Part shown: piece by piece, positions 6,362-14,589 of the stretch | How the letters are laid out: each line of letters starts with the position of its first letter | Numbering within the stretch: position 1 is the first letter of the stretch | Origin: a virus | Reading direction: 5' to 3' (one strand) | Length of the DNA: 30,038 bases | IMG/VR virus record: IMGVR_UViG_3300025102_000178 | Location: 1 to 30,038 of that record | Made by a program: the position numbers and the translations under genes | The notes under the pieces: model-generated | The model's input: the letters and a program-made list of their open reading frames with translations, nothing else | Told to the model about the DNA's origin: nothing | Database searches by the model: none

Positions 6362-7029
6362 TTTATTTCCGATATTGTTTTGAATTGTAACTCATTGTAT
6401 TGTGATAATAAATATTTAACAACTTGTTGAAAATGTAAATAATTTTTCTCGTTCCATACATTTTTATTCCAATCTCCTTGAATGTGTGATTGAAACATAA
6501 AAGTTTCTCCATATAGATTTACATTATCAGTTTCTTCTATTCCATCACAACCCACAAGATTTGGTATTCCAAAGGTTATTGATGTATTGTGTTCTTCGTG
6601 TTGAGCGACCCAGTCAAAATAATTACTTACTGCGTTTGCCGCTTCTTGTGTAATACCCCAACCTGGACTTCTAAATCCTGTTGGTTTGTGTCCACACTCT
6701 TCCCAAACATTTAAACTCTCCTGTATTCTTTCAGTCGCTTCTATGAAATTTAATTCCGCGAATTCCTGTTCTCCCAGTAAGTCTTTTGAATATTTCTTAA
6801 CATCGTGATAATGTCCGTGATTACACAACTCAACCCAGTCAAATTGTTTCCAATACGATACCCAGTCTTTTGTTAATTTATATTTGTGATGATAATAACT
6901 CGGGCAGAATAGGGTAAATTTGACCCCAAATTCGTCGTTTAACGACTTTAAATAATCAACTTGAACATCACCCTCACACCCCCAACCTTGGTTAGGGTGT
7001 AAATCATCAATCGCTACAACCAAATTCAT
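6358..7029 (-). CDS. NodB-like polysaccharide deacetylase
   Basis: A 223-residue protein of the NodB/CE4 polysaccharide deacetylase superfamily. Three catalytic motifs are readable: AIDDLHP (Asp8, Asp9) as motif 1, NHGHYH (His71 and His75, metal ligands) as motif 2, and GFRSPGWG (Arg120-Pro122-Gly123) as motif 3. These enzymes use a divalent metal to remove N- or O-acetyl groups from sugars. Here it would deacetylate a hexosamine in the glycan made by the cassette, or a host surface polymer. There is no signal peptide, so it acts in the cytoplasm. It overlaps its upstream neighbour by 4 nt. Confidence 0.82.
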   Translation of the reverse strand: MNLVVAIDDLHPNQGWGCEGDVQVDYLKSLNDEFGVKFTLFCPSYYHHKYKLTKDWVSYWKQFDWVELCNHGHYHDVKKYSKDLLGEQEFAELNFIEATERIQESLNVWEECGHKPTGFRSPGWGITQEAANAVSNYFDWVAQHEEHNTSITFGIPNLVGCDGIEETDNVNLYGETFMFQSHIQGDWNKNVWNEKNYLHFQQVVKYLLSQYNELQFKTISEIK

Positions 7030-8015
7030 TTTTGTATTTCTTTCCTGTTGAATGGTTCTTGTGAATGATATAACTTATTCAAGTTACCCTTTGATACTTT
7101 ACTAAATTCTTTATACCAATTTCTTGTGGCTCTTTTAGAGTGAGTGTTTTTTGATTGGTCCTCACCTTTGACATAATGTCTTTTGTTCGGGTGATTTCTA
7201 TTGTGAACTTTTAGTATATTCTTCACGACATATTGTTTGTAGTGTTCACCCATATGTAATCTACAACTCTCTAAAAATGAACTATCGTCTCCGTTCATAT
7301 ATACTGCAGGTGGTATGTTCGCTCCTGTTTTTAGTAAGTCTGATGATATTATTAATCCACTTCCGTCGAACTTTGGATATTGAATCATCTGAACATCTAA
7401 GTCTTCTGTTTTAGAATTAACCTCGTCCATTTCTTCTTGTGACATAGTATATCTGATACTCCAAGGTGATGATTCCGCTAACTTAGTGTCTTCTTCGGTA
7501 TCCATATCATAATATGGTTTGTCTGTGAAATCAGGATGCTCTAATACTTTCCAACTTTCGTCCCACATTTTTCTAACACCAAATGTAGTGATAAATCTGT
7601 TGATATTGTTAGACTTAGAGTGTTCCATTAGTTGTTCCAATACTCCAAACATTTGTCTTGGCATTAAACAATCTGATTCACCCCATATCACATAGTCACA
7701 CTCATTACATTGATTATTTAATTCTCTACGATAGTCTGCCATTGTGTATGGTTTATTATCATCATTATAATATAGACTCTGAAATCCATACTTTTCTTTT
7801 AGTTCAACAATTCTATTCTCTATCTCTTGTATTTTGATATCATTTTCACACTCTTCAAAATACTGGGACATATTCCACATCATTTCTACCTTGACATTTT
7901 CTTTGTTTTCAATATCTTCCAATGCCAAATGAACTGACTTTAAGTATTCCTCTACGATATCTATTTCGTAGAACATAGTATGACAACCAATTATGTATTT
8001 ATTATTCAGTTTCAT
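7026..8015 (-). CDS. GT-A glycosyltransferase-like protein
   Basis: A 329-residue protein with a GT-A-like fold by motif. It has an N-terminal strand (KYIIGCHTMFYEIDIVEEYL) and YVIWGESDCLMPRQ (about residues 107-120) in the position of the DxD motif, with Glu-Ser-Asp in its place. Then come DGSGLIISSDLL (about 216-227) and MNGDDSSFLESC, which resemble the acceptor and catalytic-base region of GT2 enzymes. A basic C-terminal tail follows. The altered DxD is notable, although ExD-type variants exist. Start at 8015, with AAGGACAATT upstream and a 14-nt overlap with the preceding gene. Probably one of the chain-extending transferases. Confidence 0.65.
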   Translation of the reverse strand: MKLNNKYIIGCHTMFYEIDIVEEYLKSVHLALEDIENKENVKVEMMWNMSQYFEECENDIKIQEIENRIVELKEKYGFQSLYYNDDNKPYTMADYRRELNNQCNECDYVIWGESDCLMPRQMFGVLEQLMEHSKSNNINRFITTFGVRKMWDESWKVLEHPDFTDKPYYDMDTEEDTKLAESSPWSIRYTMSQEEMDEVNSKTEDLDVQMIQYPKFDGSGLIISSDLLKTGANIPPAVYMNGDDSSFLESCRLHMGEHYKQYVVKNILKVHNRNHPNKRHYVKGEDQSKNTHSKRATRNWYKEFSKVSKGNLNKLYHSQEPFNRKEIQK

Positions 8016-8766
8016 AATTGTCCTTTGTCATATCCCATACCTGTTTCATCACATTATTTCTTCCCTCTTTATCAAACCCATTAAAATGCCAAACCCAACC
8101 TGCTTCTGTAATCATTGGATTTAACACTCCTCTCATATGTAATTGTTGTAGATTGAACCTTTCGTCCAAAAATTTTATCGGGTGTTCACTATTTCTTATC
8201 ATATAGTTTATTGGTGTTTGGTCTGAACCCTTTTTTACAGTCTGATGTTGTCTTGTTTTGAACTCCAGTTCATTTTCATAGTAGAAATCAGTAACACTCT
8301 TACACCACTCTTTGTGTTTTTTATTTAATACAATGAAACCACAATTAAAGTATGTTGTCCAATCAAACTTTACATCTGGCCATAAGTCTTGATAACCTTT
8401 TATACTATTGATAGTCCACTCAAGAAAGAACTTATCTTGAATACAACCAAACTCTCCATTTGCTTCTTCAAAAAAATTAGGACAATCCCAATGAACCATT
8501 GTGTCAATGTCCACTAACGCGACATTATCAGCGTCTATATTATTGGCCTCCAACACATCCCAAACGTGCCACCTTTGCCAAGTTGGTTTCATACCGACCC
8601 CATCATTAAACACTCCACCACCTGAATCTCTTAATTCATCTTCTAAGATTAAAAGTTCTACATCGTGTTTGTCACACCAATATTTCCAAGTTTTAAAACA
8701 CCATTCTTTGTAATCAAGAAAGTCCGGAGCCTTTTCAAAACAAGTCATAAATACTACATTTTTCAT
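8002..8766 (-). CDS. GT-A glycosyltransferase (GT8/GT34-like)
   Basis: A 254-residue glycosyltransferase. The key motif is NVALVDIDTMVHWD (residues 81-94), a clear DxD for metal and nucleotide-sugar binding. After it come YFNCGFIVLNKKH (about 137-149), GSDQTPINYM and a late WHFNG, the order seen in GT8-type and related retaining transferases. The N-terminus (NVVFMTCFEKAPDFLDY) is the first strand of the nucleotide domain. The ATG at 8766 directly follows the stop of the amidotransferase gene; the Shine-Dalgarno sequence is weak, so coupling is likely. Donor unknown. Confidence 0.75.
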   Translation of the reverse strand: MKNVVFMTCFEKAPDFLDYKEWCFKTWKYWCDKHDVELLILEDELRDSGGGVFNDGVGMKPTWQRWHVWDVLEANNIDADNVALVDIDTMVHWDCPNFFEEANGEFGCIQDKFFLEWTINSIKGYQDLWPDVKFDWTTYFNCGFIVLNKKHKEWCKSVTDFYYENELEFKTRQHQTVKKGSDQTPINYMIRNSEHPIKFLDERFNLQQLHMRGVLNPMITEAGWVWHFNGFDKEGRNNVMKQVWDMTKDNYETE

Positions 8767-10068
8767 TTATAATAAATTCCTATCGGCTTGAAAGCCAGTT
8801 TTGTTTCCCTTTTGAAATGGATAACCATTTCTCTCTAAGTATTCTGTAAGTGGTGCTTTATATTGTCTGTTCTTTAAATCACTTGATAACCATAAAAATT
8901 CTTGAACTAACTGGGTATCTAAAAATGGATATCTTGTTTCAATACCATATGAACCCGCTACATACTCTTCTTTATTCAAGTATTGTATTTGTGTCCCATC
9001 ATAAAAACTATTCCAAGGAAAGAAACCCTCTAAGTCATCTGGAAATAATCCACCAAATTGACTATGTCCGTAAATCTTATTTCCGTTGTAACCATAATCA
9101 GATATAATTTCGTCTGCTCCTTGACCTGAAAGATAAACTCTCTGATTGTTTTGATTTGCTCGTTCACAAATTTTTCCAAGTCCTTTTGAGGCTTTATCTC
9201 CTTTGATATCATAATTTTGATAAAAGAAGTCCTCACAATTTTTTCCCAAATAGTCTGATATATCAGAATATTCTTTTCTTGTAAGTCTTATCACTTCACC
9301 AGATTTTAATCTTGAGTGTCTTTGACTTATAATGTCTTCATTTTCAGATGACAATATAGTGTATGCACTAAAGTCAATGTTCTGTTTTAATAGTTCACAA
9401 GTTATTGCTCCACTATCGTAACCTGCACTAAGTCCTAAAAATATACCCTTTGTTGTATCAACTCGTTTACTAATAGAGTTCTCGAATGCTCGTATCCAAT
9501 CATCATATGTATCTTTGTGTTGGTTTAAATCAAACTCTTTTATTCTATATCCACCTATTTCATCTAAGTTTTTTAAGTCAAACATCCAAGCGTAATTTCC
9601 TACAACTTTCTGTGGAAGTTCAAAACCCGCCAACTTCAATGAACTCTCATATGACGCTACTCCCCATTCATTTCCTTGTCCGGCAAACCACAATGGTTTG
9701 GTAGCGAAAGTATCATTGAATAACATTAGTCTTGATTTTTTAAAATCAATAATACAAATAGAAAACTCCCCATCAAGTTTTTTAGCAAACTCAAATCCAA
9801 ATTCTTCATACATTGGAATCAAACACTCTCCATCTGTCTTGTAATCACCGAGAGATTTATAATTGTATATCTCACCATTGAATACACAAACAATATCGTC
9901 CTGATAAAATGGTTGTTCTGTTTTATTACCAGTTAAATGTAGTAGGTTATGTAAAAAAGATACTCCATTTTCTTCAAAAGTATTGGTTGAGTCTGGTCCT
10001 CTTTTTTGGGATAGGAAATTGGTGTTGTTTAAGTTAATTTTTCTATTAGTTATTGTAAAACTACACAT
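8767..10068 (-). CDS. asnB: Asparagine synthase-like glutamine amidotransferase
   Basis: A 433-residue two-domain protein of the AsnB family. The class II glutamine amidotransferase domain begins with the nucleophile Cys2 and shows RGPDS (23-27) and FNGEIYN (63-69). The ATP-pyrophosphatase domain has a PPi loop SAGYDSG (214-220; the usual form is SGGxDSS) and SGQGADEIISDY. These enzymes take ammonia from glutamine to amidate an adenylated carboxylate. It is shorter than cellular AsnB (about 550 aa). Its place among glycosyltransferases suggests amidation of a uronic acid, as proposed for WbpS-like proteins in O-antigen clusters, rather than free asparagine synthesis; both remain possible. The start is fixed by Cys2. 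Confidence 0.82.
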   Translation of the reverse strand: MCSFTITNRKINLNNTNFLSQKRGPDSTNTFEENGVSFLHNLLHLTGNKTEQPFYQDDIVCVFNGEIYNYKSLGDYKTDGECLIPMYEEFGFEFAKKLDGEFSICIIDFKKSRLMLFNDTFATKPLWFAGQGNEWGVASYESSLKLAGFELPQKVVGNYAWMFDLKNLDEIGGYRIKEFDLNQHKDTYDDWIRAFENSISKRVDTTKGIFLGLSAGYDSGAITCELLKQNIDFSAYTILSSENEDIISQRHSRLKSGEVIRLTRKEYSDISDYLGKNCEDFFYQNYDIKGDKASKGLGKICERANQNNQRVYLSGQGADEIISDYGYNGNKIYGHSQFGGLFPDDLEGFFPWNSFYDGTQIQYLNKEEYVAGSYGIETRYPFLDTQLVQEFLWLSSDLKNRQYKAPLTEYLERNGYPFQKGNKTGFQADRNLL

Positions 10069-10816
10069 TAATCCACTCTTCTATTATTTCGTGTATTGGA
10101 TGTCTACCTTTACCAAACACTCTTAAATAAAAGTCTTCTTCTGGTGAACTACCTCTCGCCCAACCTTTAAAGTGTGCTATGTGAGATTCCCACTCTTCTA
10201 TTTGTCTCAGTTCTCCAAACCCAATAATTGCTCTTTCTTTTAAAACTTTAACTTTATATTGATTACGATTGAAATTATCTTTTACAAGTATATCCAATGA
10301 AGGTGATTCTTTATGTCTGGTTGTAGTATAACTTTTCATTATGTTCATCCACTCATCTATAAACTCTACACCCTTTTCCATATTATTTATAACTACCCAA
10401 GATGCGATGTGATTGGGGTGAACCCAAGGGTCTCTTTCAACCACTTGAATATCATAGTTTAAATCTATGTGTTGATAAAAGTCATTTATGAAATAACAAT
10501 CTAAATCAACCAATACTATTGGACAATCAGAAGTTTTACACAACTCTTTTAGAAGTATAGTCTTTTGATTTACACTTTCAACCCAGTCATCATCGTGTAT
10601 TACCACATTTTCTGTAACGACTCCCGAATCAATTATTTTAACTTTTTCAAAGCTATTTAAAAACTCTTTGTCCTTTGAATTTAAACCAATGTCTCCAATG
10701 TAAATTGTATCTATTTTTGAAATATCTAAATTTCTGTGAATTGAATTTGTGAATATTCTACCAAAATTACCATAAACATAACCTGAGTTCATTACGGTAA
10801 ATATACTATACTTCAC
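10061..10816 (-). CDS. GT-A glycosyltransferase-like protein, GTG start
   Basis: A 251-residue protein with features of a nucleotide-sugar transferase: an N-terminal strand YSIFTVMNSGYVYGNFG, the metal-binding PIVLVDLDCYFIND (residues 98-111, DLD as DxD), a WVVINN strand (about 140) and a C-terminal IAHFKGWARGS resembling the late His of GT8-like enzymes. The initiation codon is GTG at 10816, with AGGGG six bases upstream in the 3' end of the epimerase gene (11-nt overlap). It overlaps the AsnB gene by 8 nt. Substrate unknown. Confidence 0.7.
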   Translation of the reverse strand: MKYSIFTVMNSGYVYGNFGRIFTNSIHRNLDISKIDTIYIGDIGLNSKDKEFLNSFEKVKIIDSGVVTENVVIHDDDWVESVNQKTILLKELCKTSDCPIVLVDLDCYFINDFYQHIDLNYDIQVVERDPWVHPNHIASWVVINNMEKGVEFIDEWMNIMKSYTTTRHKESPSLDILVKDNFNRNQYKVKVLKERAIIGFGELRQIEEWESHIAHFKGWARGSSPEEDFYLRVFGKGRHPIHEIIEEWINV

Positions 10817-11660
10817 TAATTACCCCTGTAACATAATCTTTTAAATTTACTTCTGGATTATATCCTATATCTTTTTTTGCGACTGATGTATCACAAAGAG
10901 TTACTTCTGCCTCACCTGGTCTTTTCGGTATATAAGTAAATTCACAATCGAACATTTTTGCCAACTCGTTGATTGAGTGATTGTGTCCTCTACCCAACTC
11001 AATAGTATCCAAATCAAAGTCTTCACTTTGTGATGTTAGGATTAATCCCTCAACGATATCATCAATGTGAGTGAAATCTCTTCTTTGGAATCCGTCTCCT
11101 GTGATTGTTAGTGGTTCTTTATTTTTGTATTGTTTTTCAAATACACCAATAACCGTGCAATATTCTCCCTCAGTAAGTTGATGTGGACCATACACATTAT
11201 AAAATCTACAAATCTTAGTATCAACTCCGAAAGTTTTTTTATAAAACATACAAAGTTCATCACCCATTACCTTTGAAAAAGTATATGGATTTGAATAATG
11301 TCCACTATGAACTGAAGATGAACCAGAATAAATTACTTTACATTTCTTGTTTCTTGCCCACTCTAATATATTCATTGTTCCCAACATACCAATTTCCATA
11401 GTTAATGCTGGAAACTCAAATGATGGTTGTATTCTCGGAAGTGCTGCCAGATGATAAATGATATCTGGATTTTCCATAAAGAAATCAAAATCAACTGCAT
11501 CCCTGATGTCAACATTGTGATATACACAACCTTCTTGTTCATTTTCCTCTTTACCTGTGGAATAATTGTCAATACTGACAACATTGTGTCCATCTTTTAA
11601 TAATCTTTTGATTAGATTTGTTCCTACAAATCCTGCTCCACCTGTTACTAATATATTCAT
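10806..11660 (-). CDS. NAD-dependent sugar-nucleotide epimerase/dehydratase
   Basis: A 284-residue extended short-chain dehydrogenase (GalE/RmlB family). The NAD-binding TGGAGFVG (residues 7-14) is perfect and SIDNYSTG follows beta-2. SGSSSV (about 113-118) supplies the catalytic Ser, and YTFSK (127-131) is the YxxxK pair. RFYNVYGPHQ and FTHIDDIVEG are family hallmarks. It would interconvert UDP- or dTDP-sugars and so supply donor sugars to the transferases around it. 4-Epimerase is the best guess. The frame includes an upstream GTG codon, but AGGAG six bases before ATG 11660 fixes the start. Confidence 0.85.
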   Translation of the reverse strand: MNILVTGGAGFVGTNLIKRLLKDGHNVVSIDNYSTGKEENEQEGCVYHNVDIRDAVDFDFFMENPDIIYHLAALPRIQPSFEFPALTMEIGMLGTMNILEWARNKKCKVIYSGSSSVHSGHYSNPYTFSKVMGDELCMFYKKTFGVDTKICRFYNVYGPHQLTEGEYCTVIGVFEKQYKNKEPLTITGDGFQRRDFTHIDDIVEGLILTSQSEDFDLDTIELGRGHNHSINELAKMFDCEFTYIPKRPGEAEVTLCDTSVAKKDIGYNPEVNLKDYVTGVISEV

Positions 11661-11669
11661 CACTATCTC

Positions 11670-12338
11670 CTATATAATGGTATCGTATAATCTGTTTTGT
11701 TGTTCTTGTCTTAAAATTTCTTTTTCGTGTTTCAAAGTTAATTCTTCTTGTGGTGGTAGGTGAGCGTAAGTTTTTGCTCCGTCTATTACCTCGTGAACTG
11801 GTTTAATCCATTTAATATCTTCTGTGTTTCTAAATATTCTTGCTTGGTAATCTGGAAAGTTTATCCAACCTTGTTCAGTTTGTCTCCAATGCCAATGATG
11901 TAAATGCCAAGATGTAATACCATTAACGATATTAATCCTTGGAACCCATAATAAATCAGAATCATTAATTTCTAATATTTGTGGTAATTGTTTAATCAAT
12001 GTTTCATTAGGTATTTCATCTGCGTCAATACTGAATATAAAATCTCCTGAACATTGTTCTTTAGCAAAGTTCTTTAATTTAGAGAAATCTTTATTAAAAT
12101 GAAATGTATTTACTTTTAATTGTCTTGGTTTAAAGTAATCGTGATACTCATATTTTTCTAATATCTTTTCAAGTGATTGAAATTCTGGTTCAAAAACACC
12201 TGTTCCCACTTTTGATATATCTCTTGTAACCACCACTTCATCTTCTTCTCTAATATGATTTGATAAATGATGTAGTAAATTGTCTAATTCTTTGTGTTCA
12301 TTGTAACAAGTAATACTATAACTGATTTTAAGACTCAT
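11670..12338 (-). CDS. GT2 family glycosyltransferase
   Basis: A compact 222-residue GT2-like transferase. SYSITCYNEHKELDNLL (residues 6-22) matches the first strand and loop of GT2 enzymes, and FSIDADEIP (about 102-110) is the DxD motif with Asp105 and Asp107. A His- and Trp-rich stretch (SWHLHHWHWRQTEQGW) and KWIKPVHEVIDG resemble the WaaE/KdtX subgroup involved in lipopolysaccharide core synthesis. There is no membrane segment. GGAG lies ten bases before the ATG at 12338 and it overlaps the upstream gene by 11 nt. Confidence 0.8.
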   Translation of the reverse strand: MSLKISYSITCYNEHKELDNLLHHLSNHIREEDEVVVTRDISKVGTGVFEPEFQSLEKILEKYEYHDYFKPRQLKVNTFHFNKDFSKLKNFAKEQCSGDFIFSIDADEIPNETLIKQLPQILEINDSDLLWVPRINIVNGITSWHLHHWHWRQTEQGWINFPDYQARIFRNTEDIKWIKPVHEVIDGAKTYAHLPPQEELTLKHEKEILRQEQQNRLYDTII

Positions 12339-12816
12339 TCGTTAATTTCTCCAAGTTTTGTTCAAGTATTATTTTTTTAGTTTGACTTGCTGGTAATCTA
12401 CGATAGTTGTCAATCAAGTAAACTCTTCTTTTTCTACACTCTCGTAAAAAGAATGTTCTGAAAACGTCGTGCTTTTTTACAAATCTTTTTAATGCTTTGT
12501 AAACCAACTCAACATCAACATCGTCCATATTGTCTTCAAAGTCTCCAATCTCGGTAACACCTCTATCTAATTGTGCACCACCAAGTAATCTGATTGCTCG
12601 GTCTAATGCTCTGGCATTTATGGGACCTCTCAATGTTGTTTCTAATTGTAGTCCGACGAATAACTTAACATTTCGTTTTGTTGATTTCTTTCTATAAGTA
12701 TACTCTGGGTCTATACATAATACGGTTCTTTTCTCTGCTCGTGATGAGTTTTTACTTTTATATAAAAAAGAAACTATTTGTCCTGGTTGAACTTGTTGCC
12801 AAATGGTATTCCTCAT
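12328..12816 (-). CDS. Hypothetical protein, 162 aa
   Basis: A 162-residue basic protein I do not recognise. The first 60 residues (QPGQIVSFLYKSKNSS, then RTVLCIDPEY) look like a small beta barrel, a pattern common in phage hypothetical proteins. A helical C-terminal half is rich in Arg and Lys (FRTFFLRECRKRRVYLIDNY). It overlaps the upstream zinc-ribbon gene by 4 nt (ATGA), suggesting that the pair is expressed together. It lies inside the glycan cassette but shows no carbohydrate-enzyme motif, so it may be a structural or nucleic-acid-related passenger. Confidence 0.65.
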   Translation of the reverse strand: MRNTIWQQVQPGQIVSFLYKSKNSSRAEKRTVLCIDPEYTYRKKSTKRNVKLFVGLQLETTLRGPINARALDRAIRLLGGAQLDRGVTEIGDFEDNMDDVDVELVYKALKRFVKKHDVFRTFFLRECRKRRVYLIDNYRRLPASQTKKIILEQNLEKLTNES

Positions 12817-13265
12817 AGTTCTTTAACGATTCCCATATCTTGACACGCGTGTAAGAATTCATATTGTCCATATTCTTTTGCATTTTCCATATCCAATGTA
12901 TGTTCGTGTCCTTTGTATTTAGGGTCTTTCTGTTCTTCTTCATTTAATTTACGAACTTTTGCGTATTTCCATATCCAATTATTTTTAGTTCCCTCTGGAT
13001 ATATAATTCCTAACTTACCCATATTCAATATTGATGGAAACCAATGTATTTTTCTATCATAATCATACATACTGACTTCATTCATCAAATCTGTTGATGA
13101 CTCTTGAACTTTAGTTAAATTTTCTGTATCATTTTTGTAAAGTGAATTACTCGTAAATCCACAACTAAAGCACATAAAAGAACTAAAGTCTTCTATTTCC
13201 AATCTGTCCTCAAAACACTTCTCATCATTGAAGCAATTTGGACAAGTTATTTTTATCTCTGCCAT
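12813..13265 (-). CDS. Zinc-ribbon protein, 150 aa
   Basis: A 150-residue protein with an N-terminal zinc ribbon formed by Cys8-x2-Cys11 (CPNC) and Cys32-x2-Cys35 (CFSC), with an extra Cys17. The remainder contains KIHWFPSILNMGKLGIIYPEG and an acidic, helical C-terminus. Zinc ribbons of this type often contact nucleic acids or stabilise assembly proteins. No enzymatic domain is visible. The ATG directly follows the stop of the upstream glycosyltransferase gene. Function unknown. Confidence 0.7.
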   Translation of the reverse strand: MAEIKITCPNCFNDEKCFEDRLEIEDFSSFMCFSCGFTSNSLYKNDTENLTKVQESSTDLMNEVSMYDYDRKIHWFPSILNMGKLGIIYPEGTKNNWIWKYAKVRKLNEEEQKDPKYKGHEHTLDMENAKEYGQYEFLHACQDMGIVKEL

Positions 13266-13266
13266 T

Positions 13267-14589
13267 TTATCCCTTTTTTAGTTTTGGTAATTTTAGTTTT
13301 ACCGAATCTGGTTTCTCTTGCAACTTAGGTATCTTTAATTCAACCTTTTTGGCCATACTATCTAATATTTTGTCAACAATAGACTCTAATTTAACTCTCA
13401 TCTTATCGTGAGTAAACAACTCCCTATTAACAATCATTTGCTTTTTACCTTTAAGTTGATACTTTTTGTAATTACTAAATACTGACTTCATAAGTCTACT
13501 CGCTGTATTGTAATTTACAGTTGACCATCTTGCTTCTTGATTTCCATAATCTTTTGGAAATGCACTCGCTGGAACTTTTGTCATTTGATATGGTAATTCA
13601 ATTGTATAATCTCTATCTAAAAAGTCTGCTTGACCTGTTGAAATAGGTGCTAATATCGGTTTACCACTAAACGACGCTTCTAACAATGGTCTTCCAAATC
13701 CCTCTCCGTGAGTAAATGTTAAATGTGATTTCACTTTCGGGTGATTATACATTTGGTTCATTTCCTCATCAGTTAGGTCTCCGTGTAATAAATATATATT
13801 AGGTAAAGTATTTGCTTGAACATCAGATTTAATCATATTAATCTTTTCTAAAATTGACTCTCTATCTGTTATTGAAAATCCGGCTGAACTTGTTTTCATA
13901 ATTAATGCTGGTGGGTTTTGTGTGTTCTTAAATGTTTCCAAGAATACTTTTAACATCATACCGACATCTTTTCTATCTTCCCCAAGATTTCCACTTAACC
14001 AATGTCCTACAAATAGAAAACAAAAATCTTCATCTATCTTAGAGAACTTTTCTTTTAACTTACCAGAAAATTCTTTCGTTTCTTTATATATTTCTGGGTC
14101 TGCTCCTTCAAACAATACTTCTAATGGTTTCACTACTTTAAGTTCCCCGATAGCTTGACCTGTGTTTACATCTTTTTTGTCATAAACTGTATCTTGAAAT
14201 CCACTCTTAGTAAATTCTGAAGTACATATTGTCATATCCATACGATTTACACCCTCTATCCATTGTGCTGGTGGTTGTGTATGTTCTATTCCAGCTGTAA
14301 TACCTATATTCTTTTTACCCAATGGTTGAAATTCATTTGGTATAACGATATGAATATGTAATTCTGGTTGTCTTTCTAAATTAGGGTCTCCCATAAGTTT
14401 ATCACTTATCATTTTGTGATGTGGATTACCCTCTTCTAATGCATTTGGTGGTGTTGTTCCCCAACGAACCGGTTGGATTCTAACATCATATTTATCTGAT
14501 TCAATTAACGCTCTACAAATATCTCTTGAGTGGTTTCCATAACCACTACGAGTTTGAACTGGTGCCGTTACTAATATCATTGGTTTCAT
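13267..14589 (-). CDS. GT-B (GT4-like) glycosyltransferase with LKxPKL tail
   Basis: A 440-residue GT4-like transferase. The N-terminal domain starts with ILVTAPVQTRSGYGNHSRDI. The C-terminal domain has FLFVGHWLSGNLGEDRK and THGEGFGRPLLEASFSGKPI (about residues 293-312), the E-x7-E donor-binding motif with the GKPIL strand. The last 25 residues carry two copies of a short basic motif, LKIPKLQ and LKLPKLKK, also found at the N-terminus of the adjacent transferase. The ATG overlaps the upstream stop by 4 nt. It probably adds a sugar to the cassette's glycan; donor unknown. Confidence 0.82.
   Translation of the reverse strand: MKPMILVTAPVQTRSGYGNHSRDICRALIESDKYDVRIQPVRWGTTPPNALEEGNPHHKMISDKLMGDPNLERQPELHIHIVIPNEFQPLGKKNIGITAGIEHTQPPAQWIEGVNRMDMTICTSEFTKSGFQDTVYDKKDVNTGQAIGELKVVKPLEVLFEGADPEIYKETKEFSGKLKEKFSKIDEDFCFLFVGHWLSGNLGEDRKDVGMMLKVFLETFKNTQNPPALIMKTSSAGFSITDRESILEKINMIKSDVQANTLPNIYLLHGDLTDEEMNQMYNHPKVKSHLTFTHGEGFGRPLLEASFSGKPILAPISTGQADFLDRDYTIELPYQMTKVPASAFPKDYGNQEARWSTVNYNTASRLMKSVFSNYKKYQLKGKKQMIVNRELFTHDKMRVKLESIVDKILDSMAKKVELKIPKLQEKPDSVKLKLPKLKKG

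Noticed and set aside
9030-9236. Minus-strand 68-codon frame within the asparagine synthase-like gene
   Set aside because: It is an out-of-frame shadow inside an intact gene with all family motifs; no ribosome binding site was noted.
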